Assembly: GCA_030141605.1 (NCBI GenBank)
Contig: JAQGDQ010000066.1
Coordinates: 250,001-310,000, forward strand
Direction of reading: 5' to 3'
Source: Tubiluchus corallicola
Lineage: Eukaryota; Priapulida; Priapulimorpha; Priapulimorphida; Tubiluchidae
DNA: 60,000 nucleotides
The notes under the pieces are model-generated. The model saw only the letters and a list, made by a program, of their open reading frames with translations, did no database searches and had not been told where the DNA came from. Each line of letters opens with the position of its first letter. Within the stretch, counting starts at the first letter, position 1. A program made the translations under genes and the position numbers. Shown one piece after another: positions 46,734 through 59,598 of this stretch.

Positions 46734-49541
46734 TTACATTTGTCCCTCGTCTGCTTCGGATGGTCCGTCAATAGTTACAGACGCAGAAGGAAGTTTTTCC
46801 GGAATTTCAATCATTGTTGCGTGTGTCTTTTCTTTATTTGGTGGTGTCTTTTCTCTCCTTTGTCGTCTCTCTTCAAAATCAACTCGTTGCCTAAATCTGT
46901 TTTTAGGGCGGCGTTGCTGTTCTTCTTTTGCAGCCTGTGCTGCGAGTCTTCTTTGTTTTTCTCTGAAAGCATGGGCCGCCAGTCTTCTTTGCTCTTCTTT
47001 TGCAGCCTGGGCTGCGAGCCTTCTCTGCTCTTCTTTTGCAGCCTGGGCTGCGAGTCTTCTTCTATCTTCCTTATTGGGTCGTAGTCTTATTATGCTTTTC
47101 CGACTGCCCTCCACTTTGACCAATCCACCCCAACCCTTCCCTCTGTAATGCTCATCGACTTCTCCTTTCTCATTACGGTGATGATGATGCTCTCCAAGAC
47201 GACGAAGGAAATCCCAGTCTGGTGTTACATCCGTTGTTACGTCTGCACTTTCATAAGCTTCAGTATAGCTGCTGGCATCATCAGTATGCCCACTATGGTC
47301 GAGCTCCTTGTTTGCAAGTCTAGCTTCTCTTGGAAAATTTAAATGCCTGTTAGGTCTGTCAAACTGTTGGGCAGGAAACTGCCTGTTCTGTCTGTTCTGA
47401 GGTGGTCCTTGAAGATCTTGTCTGCGAGGACGATCTTGACGTTGGCGGTTTTCGACTGATCCAGGATTTCTTCTTTCATTGTGCACGTACTGTTGTTGGC
47501 GTCGTCGCCGTGGTCTATTCCTGAGATTTCTGGGCCGATCTGCCTGATTTTCTCGACTATTTTCTGGCAATTGTTGTCTCCTGTGAGCATTTTCACGATG
47601 TGTTGGAACACCTCGTCTCTCTAGATACTGTTGAGCATGTCCTGGTTGTTGGTGGTCAGACAGTTGTGGCTGTGACTGGGGCCTTACTGAATCAAACCTT
47701 TGCTGTATAGCACCTTTGTAGTCACCCCTTGGTGCTACCTGCTCACGTTGTTCATATCTGTGTTGCGCACTCGGATAATCATAATCGGGATAATCATAAT
47801 CAGGCTGTTGTCTTCTTGTGTTGCCTAATCTTGCTTGTAAAGGATCATTTCGATGTGGTGTTTGGGGCTGTGTGGGTGGTCTTTGTTGATACTGTTGATA
47901 AGGTGGGCCTCGCTGTTGTTGAAGGGGTCTTTGTGGATATTCTTGCTGAGGAGGTCCTTGCTGGTATTGTTGTGGGGGTGGATTGTATGGTCCTGGTTGA
48001 TAATTGGCGGGATATGGAGACTGACCAGGTTCAAGGTAATTTTGAGGGTAAGGCTCAGATTGACGAGGTGGAGGATAACTTCCTGGTGGAACATTTGGAA
48101 ATGAAGACGGCACCTGCTGTTGTTGTGATGGTGGTGGTCCTTGCTGATAACCTGGTGGTGGAAGTCCTTGCTGATAATTTTGGGGAGGAGGCTGTTGTTG
48201 ATAGCCATCTGGTAATTGTCCTTGAAGGTAATGATCAGGTTGTGATCCAGGTTGATAACTTTGTTGTGGTGGATGTTGCTGACCTAATGGGGGTCCCTGA
48301 GGAACACCTTCAGCTAAATCTTCAAGTTGGGGAAAAGTAGAAGGTGGAGCCTCTATTTCTGGTTGATTTTCTTGACCTTTAAAATTTGAGCTTTCTTCAT
48401 ACTGTTGTGGTGCAAGTCCCTGGTCATATTGCTGAGGATATTGCTGATACTGTTGTTGGGGTCCTTGCTGATACTGTTCTCCAGGTCCTTGCCTAAACTG
48501 TTGTGGTGGATACTCTTGTTGATATTGTTCTTGAGGTAATCCTTGTTGATGCTGAGGTGGAAGTCCTTGTTCATATTGTTGAGGAAACTGCTGTTGCTGG
48601 TATTGCTGTGGAAGACCTTGTTGATATTGCTGTTGAGGTAATTCCTGTTGATATTGTTGTGGTAATTGTCCTTGTTGAAAACGCTGTGTCTGAGGTACGC
48701 CTGGTTGGTACTGTTGTGGAAGTTGTTGCTGTTGAGCTGAAAATCCCTGGCGAAATTGTTGCGGTTCAGGGCCCTGCTGATATTGCTGGGATGGGATCCC
48801 TTGCTGATACTGCTCTGGAGAAACTCCCTGCTGAGGAATCTGCCAATTTTCAGGTCCTTGTTGATACTGCTCAGGAGAAACTCCGTGCTGAGGACCCTGC
48901 CAATTTTCAGGCCGTTGCTGATATTGTTGAGGAAATGAGCCTTGTTGTTGTGGTGGAAAATTCTGTTGATATTGTTGTTGAACTGGTACTTGCTGAAACT
49001 GTTGTGGGGGGTATTCTTGTAGTGGCTGTTGTTGAAATTGCTGCTGTTGTTGCTGCTGTTGCCACTGTTGTTGATCTTCTTCATTTATGCCACCTTGGGG
49101 CTGGTTGGGTTGCTGCTGAGGTAACTGAAGTCGAATTTGTTGTTGCTGAAAGTGCGTGAGATTCGTAGGACTAACTTGATTATATTGAACCACCGGCTTT
49201 TTCATGGAGTCAAAATATGGAAAAGTGACAAGAACTGAAGACCGAAGTGGAGGAGTTTTCTTCTCGGATATACTTTGCGTCTCGTTTTCAACCTTTATGG
49301 TTTTAACAATGTTCTCCAACGATTTCAGTGTGGGCTTGTTAGCCCGTGCCTGTACAGACGTTGACGGCTGAAGTGTTGAGACAAATCTTTTTGGATCAAA
49401 TCTAGCAGCTAACTGGGCATTTCTGTTTTGTTGTCGTGTATTAATGTACTCTGGTGAATGCCTTTCTTGTTTCCTGAATGTTGATGATTGATCTTGTTGC
49501 TCTTGTGCTCGTACATCTTGAAGCTGAACATCTTCATCCTC
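46734..49541 (-). CDS. Gene A: Gln-rich repeat protein, large 3' exon (5' part missing)
   Basis: I do not recognise this protein. The exon starts after a minus-strand acceptor (atttttacag, exon from 49541, phase 0) and ends at TAA 46734-46736, giving 935 residues. Order: acidic start (EDEDVQLQD); a charged stretch; SSVLVTFP at about residues 101-108 (49218-49241); a long Gln/Pro/Tyr region (about 125-600) of imperfect 8-10 residue units such as QQYQQGLPQ; Arg-rich segments (RNLRNRPRRRRQQQ); a His/acidic part (GEHHHHRNEKGEVDEHY); four 14-residue helical repeats of the RRLAAQAAKEEQ type; a charged tail. The frame is open upstream of any Met, so the start codon is in an exon not found. It is probably disordered except for the Ala/Glu/Arg helix. 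It is a paralogue of genes B and C. Location is unknown; secretion cannot be judged without the first exon. Confidence 0.85.
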   Translation of the reverse strand, partial: EDEDVQLQDVRAQEQQDQSSTFRKQERHSPEYINTRQQNRNAQLAARFDPKRFVSTLQPSTSVQARANKPTLKSLENIVKTIKVENETQSISEKKTPPLRSSVLVTFPYFDSMKKPVVQYNQVSPTNLTHFQQQQIRLQLPQQQPNQPQGGINEEDQQQWQQQQQQQQFQQQPLQEYPPQQFQQVPVQQQYQQNFPPQQQGSFPQQYQQRPENWQGPQHGVSPEQYQQGPENWQIPQQGVSPEQYQQGIPSQQYQQGPEPQQFRQGFSAQQQQLPQQYQPGVPQTQRFQQGQLPQQYQQELPQQQYQQGLPQQYQQQQFPQQYEQGLPPQHQQGLPQEQYQQEYPPQQFRQGPGEQYQQGPQQQYQQYPQQYDQGLAPQQYEESSNFKGQENQPEIEAPPSTFPQLEDLAEGVPQGPPLGQQHPPQQSYQPGSQPDHYLQGQLPDGYQQQPPPQNYQQGLPPPGYQQGPPPSQQQQVPSSFPNVPPGSYPPPRQSEPYPQNYLEPGQSPYPANYQPGPYNPPPQQYQQGPPQQEYPQRPLQQQRGPPYQQYQQRPPTQPQTPHRNDPLQARLGNTRRQQPDYDYPDYDYPSAQHRYEQREQVAPRGDYKGAIQQRFDSVRPQSQPQLSDHQQPGHAQQYLERRGVPTHRENAHRRQQLPENSRENQADRPRNLRNRPRRRRQQQYVHNERRNPGSVENRQRQDRPRRQDLQGPPQNRQNRQFPAQQFDRPNRHLNFPREARLANKELDHSGHTDDASSYTEAYESADVTTDVTPDWDFLRRLGEHHHHRNEKGEVDEHYRGKGWGGLVKVEGSRKSIIRLRPNKEDRRRLAAQAAKEEQRRLAAQAAKEEQRRLAAHAFREKQRRLAAQAAKEEQQRRPKNRFRQRVDFEERRQRREKTPPNKEKTHATMIEIPEKLPSASVTIDGPSEADEGQM
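46915..47067 (-). repeat. 42 bp coding repeat, four copies (helical units)
   Basis: Inside gene A, units encoding RRLAAQAAKEEQ recur every 14 residues; the third copy is diverged (AHAFREK). The i to i+4 placement of Arg/Lys and Glu suggests a stable single alpha-helix or coiled coil, unlike the rest of the protein. Confidence 0.9.
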
Positions 49542-49774
49542 CTGTAAAAATATTTTTAACCAAATTAGACAATTGATACCAATTGATGGTTCTTACGTCA
49601 AAGTCAAAGCACTTCACAAAAACAAATATGATTTTTATAAAAGTTTAATGTATAATAAATCAAACATAAATATTTGAAATTTTATTCTAAGAAAAATGAC
49701 TTTCGTTTACTGACAGCAAACTTTTTCACGTTATTGGAGTAGAAAGATTTTAGAATATTAGAATCTGGAGGTTA

Positions 49775-49868
49775 GTGTTGATAACCATCCTGTAATATCC
49801 ATCAGGTGTTATTTTCGGTAATGATCAGGTTGTAGTCCAAGTTATGTATTTTGGTGTGGTTTGCTGAA
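49775..49868 (-). pseudogene. Relic of the gene A repeat exon
   Basis: It matches the coding segment at about 48199-48276 of gene A; 17 bases (49817-49833 and 48227-48243) are identical, and ttgata.ccatc and tggtgtggt-like blocks align on both sides. On the minus strand it still reads LQPDHY, then hits a stop. It lies about 230 bp upstream of the gene A exon, in its intron. Confidence 0.7.
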
Positions 49869-50361
49869 GAAGTTTGCTGCGGGCAAACGAAACGTTGTTT
49901 TTCTTAATAAAAAACGTTGAAAAATAGGTGACGTTTGCCGCTTAATTTATATTTTTAAAATGTCAGATGACGGTGACAATTGGGTTATTCAAGTATTTTT
50001 GCACACTCTGTGGCAAGTCTGGCGAGTCAACAAAAACATTTTAGAAAGTCATTAATCCTAAATTTTATACGCATGTCTGTCATGTCTATCAAAACGGGTA
50101 TGCCTTTTGCTTATATCTGAAAGTTTTACACAATGTAACGAACATACAAAGAAAACTGTTTGGAAACTTGTCTGTAAATATACGCTTCACTAATTTCTGT
50201 GAAAAAATGCAGATGTAGGAGCAACTACATATTTAAAAACAGCAGTGCAGTGTTGTGTAGTGGATATGTTTCCAAGCAAATTTCTTTGTATGTTCTTAGT
50301 ACAGTTTAATTACGAGCGGTCTTACTGGATACGGCAATGAAGTGGAATCAGTTTTTATGCT

Positions 50362-50700
50362 ATGTTGTGTTGTGTAGTGAAAATGAACCACACTAAATGT
50401 ATCACTCTAATTGTCGGTCAAATCTTCATTTTAAATCAGTTACAGGTTTTGCCAGGTTTTGAGCTTTCAAATGGCATCCAATTCGACTTTAAAAGAAAAC
50501 AGGGTCATTTTTTTACATCCCATCCCATTTTGAAGCCCGAAAAAATAGTACATTTTAACACCTATAATAACATCAAAGCACGTCTGATAATTAATAATTT
50601 GGTTAAAAACTTAATTAACCGGAGGCGAGCCCAATTAGTGATGACATCGCAACTGAACATAATTTTCAACAGCACAAACATTCCACGAACGTGTTTGTAG
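50362..50700 (+). CDS. Possible small secreted protein, unrecognised
   Basis: A 112-codon open frame (second Met at 50383) with a basic-polar start (MNHTKC) and a hydrophobic run ITLIVGQIFILNQL like a signal peptide, then a Lys/Asn-rich body with an NRRRAQ basic site. It has one exon and no family that I recognise. It may be a chance frame in AT-rich DNA. Confidence 0.2.
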   Translation: MLCCVVKMNHTKCITLIVGQIFILNQLQVLPGFELSNGIQFDFKRKQGHFFTSHPILKPEKIVHFNTYNNIKARLIINNLVKNLINRRRAQLVMTSQLNIIFNSTNIPRTCL

Positions 50701-51075
50701 AAGCAAAAATTGAAGTACAGTGCTAATGCACAACATTCAGTGTAATACACGAAAATTCAGCAAATTTTATGTTTACTGTTGAGCTCTCGAACGTGTGCAC
50801 TACATCAGAACTGAACACCTCTGAAGTGATGCATACAACGCTTGTTTTTTTTGTGTAACGCGTTTGTGAGATGCAAGCGCTAGTAGTGCACATTTGACTA
50901 GCAAAAGGCGAAATGCATGTAACAGTGAAGAACTAGACACGCGATTGCGAATTACGTTTCTGTGGTAATAATTCTTTCACACAATTCATTCTTGAAAATA
51001 TAGTATGTTCCCTTTCAATAATTTATAGTGCAGATTATGTATTATGGTATAACTACCGCAAACACACAAACATCA

Positions 51076-51255
51076 TGGCGATGATGACGTAATGACGGCG
51101 ACAACGACGACGTGACGATGATGATGAAAATGATGATTACAATGATAATAATGTCGATGATGGTGATATTGGTGATGGTGACGTAGACAAGGACGGTGAT
51201 GATGGAGATAGTGATAATGACGATGAATATGATGGTGATGACTATGATGACAATG
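51076..51255. repeat. GATGAC/GATGAT-type degenerate triplet tract
   Basis: Runs of gatgatgac variants, mostly R-A-T/G-A-C triplets. A similar but shorter patch is at 44930-45095. Open frames rich in His or Thr/Met come from it. Confidence 0.8.
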
Positions 51256-52225
51256 TTTGTAGTATATAAAAGGTGATGTTAATGGTGATAGGGGTTTTGA
51301 TTGTGGTGTTAATAAAATGTGGTTAAAAGTGTTGGAATATTGAACAGGCCACCGCAGCTCCTTTAGAAAAGTCGAAAGCTTTTGTTTAGTAACGTACAAG
51401 CGTATTAGGACTTGTCTTTTGCTGGCTTATTAACAACTAACATGCTGAAACGCAAAAATATCGCTGCATATCATAAAAAGGTATGAAAACCACACACCTC
51501 TTTAAGTTTTATACCCTCACATGATAGAATGAAATGTTGAATGAAATTAATCACTTCAATAAACAAGACGACCCTGTAGTTAATATGTAGATTCTTGTGT
51601 CCAACGGGCCTTTGAAATCGTTCCATAAAATTAATTTCCAAGCCCCTTCAGCACATTACTTTCCAATTAATATATGCATAACATTCATAATGCCCGGCAA
51701 TAAAACTAATATTTTTATAAAAGTATTAATTCTATGGTTAAACAAACTTAATTGCCAGTACAGACATTGCTTGTTAATAATATTATGATTCTGTGATGTC
51801 AGTATTATAGTTTTTTTGTTGTTTGTTGTTTTGTGTTTTGCTTACTTGGTCAGTTTGTCGCAGTTGGTCAGTCAGTTAATTGGTGGGTCTAGTCTATCGA
51901 TCGTTAAAGAACGATCCGTCATCTTCATATTTTTTTTATTCATTTACTTGCTTTTCGTTGTTGTTTACTACATCAACATTCCAAAAAGTTTGAACACAGT
52001 AAGTTTTTTTACGTCATGTATTAACATTTTCTGTTAGTCTCATGCTTTGCTTGAGCGGTTCATGACTGTCTGGGCTCGACACTCGCTGTGGACGATTCAT
52101 TCGTAATGCTGATTCTGGTTGTTTATCTCGCAGAGAGAGGGCGTACTTGTTTCCTACCCGTATCATATAAGCTGAGACACCACTGTCAGTTCTGTGGCTC
52201 ATCTAAGAGGGACATCCTGGATAAT

Positions 52226-52248
52226 AAACGCCATGAATATTGGCGTTT
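52226..52248. repeat. Perfect short hairpin
   Basis: aaacgcca, a 7-base loop (tgaatat), tggcgttt. It does not match the histone 3' stem-loop consensus. Confidence 0.8.
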
Positions 52249-53499
52249 GAGTGTGCCAAAGTATGTATGTGCCAATAGTTGACGTTGAATAAACAACATG
52301 TCACCGAAGTCAAACTCTATTATCTGACACGCGTTACATTTACCAGCATTAGTATTTACGAATGTTTTACATAATTACTTGATCTGTTATTTTACTGACA
52401 ATCACTGACAACAAGCAGCTAGTCACTTTTAGCCTTGGAATATAAGATATGTCGAAGCTGTTATGACCACGTATGATTTTGTATTTATATGAATGTAAAT
52501 AATCACTTTTAAATCAGCGTGACGTATCATGGATCATCTGACGTATGTCGTAGATCTCGTGGTCAAAATTTTTCTTATGTCTGTTTAAAGACTTGTGCAT
52601 TTCTACTTGGTTTTTGTTATTCGTTTTCTGTCAAAATTGTCATTTTCTGTCATATTCATTACATACTGTACATACTACACATGCGCTCGTAATATATTAA
52701 ATTTCGTTTAGTGATGACAACTTTGCAAGAATCAAAAACGAAGTCAGCGAGAACAAATTAGCGAGAAAGATATTTTAGGAAGAGATCATTTCAAACTTAT
52801 CACCGAATATACCATTATATAGCTCCATAACTTGCTTCTCAACGTTCGTCAAATGGTCTTTTCATTCATCATCCCTACTTTTGATATAGTAATAATAATT
52901 CAGTGAATATTTTAGATGATTATCACTTTATGTGATAATCAAAATTGCATTATTACAAGATAAACCCACATTTATCTTTTCAAAACCTAAACTCTTTACT
53001 AACATGCATATTAAGTGTGAAAGTAAGGAACATTAATTGTTTCATTAAAGGTTCATTATTGAATGTGACAATAGAATCAGAATACGAAAGCTTAGTAGAT
53101 TAATACATGCAAAACTAATATTTGAGATGGCACACATACGAGGTGGAACAAGCCTGCTACGGGACATTTCAAGAGTACTCCTGGAGAGTAATCTTAATGA
53201 TTTACGAGTGACGTACAATTTAAAAAAATCCGTAGGTTGAAGCCAGACCATTAAAGGTTTTGAATGTTATCAAACAATTTTAAAATTTATTCTGCATTCA
53301 ACTGCCAGCCAACGCAATTCTCTCAGTTAGAAGTGATATGGGTACCGAATTCTGGCAACCCTATAGCAACTGCATCATGTGCGTGTTGAAATTTCTGTAT
53401 TTGATAAAGAGGAATACAATATTATAATATACTGTTGCAATAATCAAGTCGGGAACTAACAAAAGCGTGAACCTGGATATTACAAGTATCTTTCGTGAA

Positions 53500-53590
53500 A
53501 AATGTTCCATTTTTTTATATATATATTTCGTTACGCATAAGATTAGCCGCGGCTATAGCTTGATAGTGCGGTAACCCGGTACCATGGCCC
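53500..53590. repeat. Possible fourth end of the interspersed repeat
   Basis: A TA run followed by ggctatagcttgatagtgcg and ggtaccatgg resembles the gctacagctt...ggcaccatt start of repeat copies 1 and 2. The match is short. Confidence 0.25.
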
Positions 53591-55197
53591 GATTTTGATA
53601 AGCTACAAGAATTTAAATTAAAATTCAGTTAAAAATCAATCAACGCTTGGTATAGTTTGACTCCAGCTAACTTCCCACGCAGACTGTCACACTTCGTGAC
53701 ATACTGTAGCAATTAGCTTACTGTTATCTTGAAGCCTATAAATAGGTATCATGAAACCATGCAGGTTATATTTCAGGTTATTAAAGCTTTACTTGCATGC
53801 ATTTGCTTGTTCATTCGATTTATTAATTAATATACAACATACATAGAATCTAATAATTTCCCGAAAATCGTAGCTAACTCAACAGACTGTTACTTTTTAA
53901 AAAAGAGATCTTAATTATTATCACAAACACAGTGAACGTAAATAATGCATGATGCATCATCGATAGTTTAAACGTAACTTTTTCACAGATTTAAAAATTT
54001 AAAACAATATTTAAAAATGTTTTATTCATTTTGATTGTGTAAGTGAAATTATCGTAGTAGTTTGTCTCCAGACACTATTATGCACATCTACCGAAGAAAT
54101 AAGCTTAAACCATTTATAAATCTACAAGTTAAATTTCACTTCATATTTTGTAAACAGTGTAGTACATCACAGAGTTTTATGTGTTTCACAATCCGCATAA
54201 AATCAAATGAACCGTTTCCTGTATAAAAAACATCACATTTCTAAAAATTTGTGCTACTACTGTTACTATATAAGAACGCTCTATTCACTTATCATAAAAT
54301 TACTGACGCTTCCGTCTTCGCTCTTCGAATTTCTATCTACACGGAGGAAACATATTTAGGTAGCAAACAAGAAAGTAATTCATTTATTCACAATCTTACA
54401 TAATTATGAACACGTGTGCCAGCTTATATTAAAGAAAGTAGAAATCATCAATGGGTTAAATATATATTTTTATTTGAACTCATTTAATAAAAAGAAATAA
54501 ATAAAAACAATTGCGATTTTACGAAGTTAATGCTTCTTCGCAATAAATTAAAGTGTTAAAATATCAAGATGAACTTATATAGATGATAAAACATAAATTA
54601 GCAATTAATACTGAATGTTAAATTGTTAATAAAATAGGCCAGTGACTATATCATCGCAAAGGTATTTATGTGCTCGACATGTAATTAGTTTTGAAGTTGT
54701 GAAAAAATAAAAATAAAAGAAAGTTAGATAGCGATTTTTACCATTTTTATAGATAATAACTTCCGTTGGATCTAACACAGATGATATATGCATCCATATA
54801 TGTCAGACACCCTGAAAATTTTCACGTACACGAAAATCACTTTAATTTACATAAAAAAACAGTTTTTTAGAGCGATGAAAATGTACCATATAGGCCTGTG
54901 TCTTGTTTTGAATCAAACTGTTACACTGCGTCTGCGCGAATTCATAAAACTTTTGTTAACTGCTCGAGCGAAACTCATTAACAACATTCACGCGACAGAC
55001 GTAGTGACGAATGAAAAATGAAAGAATTTAGTCGTGTTGGCGCTGCTTAACGTTTTTACTTATATTTAAGCGCATATTATAATCATGTGAAACACTGAAA
55101 CTTCACTTGGAAGTTTAGTTTGTTTCAGTTGATTAATGGCTCTTCTGTTATAGTGTTAATCCATGATCAAGATATTATAGCCACATCTGTGCAACAT

Positions 55198-55201
55198 TTT
55201 A

Positions 55202-55203
<2 letters not shown>
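55198..55203 (-). terminator. Poly(A) signal overlapping the gene B stop codon
   Basis: On the minus strand the gene B stop reads TAATAAAATG, so AATAAA shares two bases with the TAA stop. If used, the 3' UTR would be only about 15-30 bases. Confidence 0.4.
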
Positions 55204-57721
<2,518 letters not shown>

Positions 57722-59598
57722 CTAAAAGAATGGTGCGGTAGCATTAGATTCACCAAATTAATTTTAAAAATTGTTAGGATTAGGCCTAAAAATTTGCATT
57801 GTCTAATAGCTACCTATTGCAACCTTTAATTTTCATTACAGCTTTAAATTTTTACAACTGAGGTCATATCAGCAAAGACTGCTCTACTAGGTGAAACAAA
57901 TGAACTATTGGCATAAAGCATAATGAAATTAAGGCGAAGTATATATATAAACACTTAAACGTTTAAACATTTAAACATCGGTAATGTTCACCTTAAAGCA
58001 ACGTAATGTTCAACTGGTAGGCAGACGTAAGCATGTTAATCAACATAGGCCGAAATTATTGATTTTGTTTCGCAAAAAGATTAACCTGAATTCTTTACAA
58101 TTATTAGTTTTTTCTTCCTCGTTAAAAACGTAGTAATCAGCTTTAAATATACAATTTTGATATTATATGATGATATAAAGATGATATTAAATGATAAAGG
58201 AACATTACACAGCCTATTTTGCGGCAAATGCTAAAGCAAAGAAAAAGCTGACCAGTGTTATGGAGAAAGCGCATGAGCCATAAACTACCGTATTATGTGC
58301 TTCGTTAGCTGTAGCAATGTGAAGATCACTTAACTTAACTTGTTAATGTAGTAATACAGAGTTACCAAAAAAGAAATAAGAATGATCTTTCAAAACGAAC
58401 CTTTTCTGGAAAATTTGCAGCACATTATTCCCCATCATTGTCGAGTTTCCTCCAATCTAATTTGTTTGGCAGTTGAACTACACGCTTTCTGCTGCGTGGG
58501 GGCAAAGAACAGTTATTTCTCCTATTACTTAATAATAAACTATGTAATGAATGAAATGCCCGAACAAGCGTTTCGTTGTTAAATATATCCAAAGCAATCC
58601 TCACAACTGCGCAATTCGTACAAAAAGACAAGAAATTATAATACTAGCGATACACAAAAACAATAACCATGAAACATATCTTGTCTGAACGTCTCTGAAA
58701 AGATTTAGCAACATTTTATTTTCAAAGAACACAGCTGACACTTTCGATTATTCAAAGTGATGCAATTGTTCTGTTTTTATGTGGCTATTTTAGTATAAGT
58801 AGTCGGCCTTAACAAATTCAGTGTAATAAAGCAGGCATATACGACTATTGCCTGGACGTTTCTATTTTTAATTTACGTTATAACGTTCCCACACTCTCTA
58901 CGAAGAATAGCATAAAAGACAGGATCGACTCATCGGGATTGTGGATTTTTTACTGCAAGTTTAAACTAGGCATAACTAACTTTAATGTCCATGAAATCGC
59001 GCAAGTAATAAAGCTGTCAGCAAAGAAACCATTTTGCTTGTGTTAATTAACGGTTATGTTTAACCCGGATTGAAATTCTGTGTTAGCCTTTTGGTTTCGC
59101 TTATTTATCAGAATTGGCTACTTCGCATTTTTTCGTTTTGAATTTTGCACTCGAGACAATTATACACAGATAACTGAAAACTGATATATTGAATAAATAA
59201 ATACTCTTCATTATTATTTATGCATATGTACACGCATCAAAATACTAGTTTCTATATAAATTATTCTTTGATCTCAGAAAATATTTAAAAAATACTTACA
59301 TAGTATATATACAATGTTCGTAATTATAAACTCTGGGCATAAGATACGAAAATAAAAAAGATATATACGCCACGCTAACCATGCATTTTCTGTTTCTTCA
59401 TTAGGTTACCAAATTTAGGCCTAGTAAGACAACATGACCACTAAGCAGTTAATCATAAGTGACACCAATCTGTTTCTTTTCCATATGAATGCAATCACTA
59501 ATGCAAGAAATACCAAGTAGTTTGAGTTTCTTATGAATTACGCAGACCAAGGCCATTAGAAAATAATTACTGTTGGCGGTTTTCTCATAGATCATAAA
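57722..59598. other. Between genes B and C
   Basis: 1.9 kb. The 5' exon and promoter of gene B, and the 3' UTR of gene C, should be here, unless gene B is longer than thought. Only the candidate exon at 58622-58714 was found. Confidence 0.5.
58622..58714 (-). CDS. Candidate first exon of gene B (signal peptide)
   Basis: ATG at 58714-58712 on the minus strand opens MLLNLFRDVQTRYVSWLLFL CIASIIISCLF, then a possible donor (gtacga) in phase 0, matching the phase of the exon at 57721. This would give a signal peptide or anchor just before DDEYQQ and a 0.9 kb intron. The donor is weak and no paralogous exon was found for gene A, so this is a suggestion. Without splicing the frame stops at 58601-58603. 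Confidence 0.3.

Larger units (their letters stand above)
49542..55201. other. Upstream region of gene A, includes at least one intron
   Basis: 5.7 kb. The missing 5' exon(s) of gene A should be here on the minus strand; I could not place them. It holds a relic of the gene A coding repeat (49775-49868), a GATGAC-type triplet patch (51076-51255), a perfect hairpin (52226-52248) and a short open frame on the plus strand (50362-50700). Confidence 0.6.

Noticed and set aside
46680-49159. Long plus-strand and alternative minus-strand frames over gene A
   Set aside because: Shadows of CAG/CAA-type Gln codons read in other frames or as TTG/CTG on the other strand. No independent support.
51816-52037. 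Plus-strand hydrophobic 73-codon frame
   Set aside because: It comes from T-rich DNA, begins at a non-ATG codon and has no family similarity.
58982-59032. Minus-strand MVSLLTALLLARFHGH as a signal-peptide exon for gene B
   Set aside because: It looks like a signal peptide but stops after 16 residues with no GT donor in frame before the stop.
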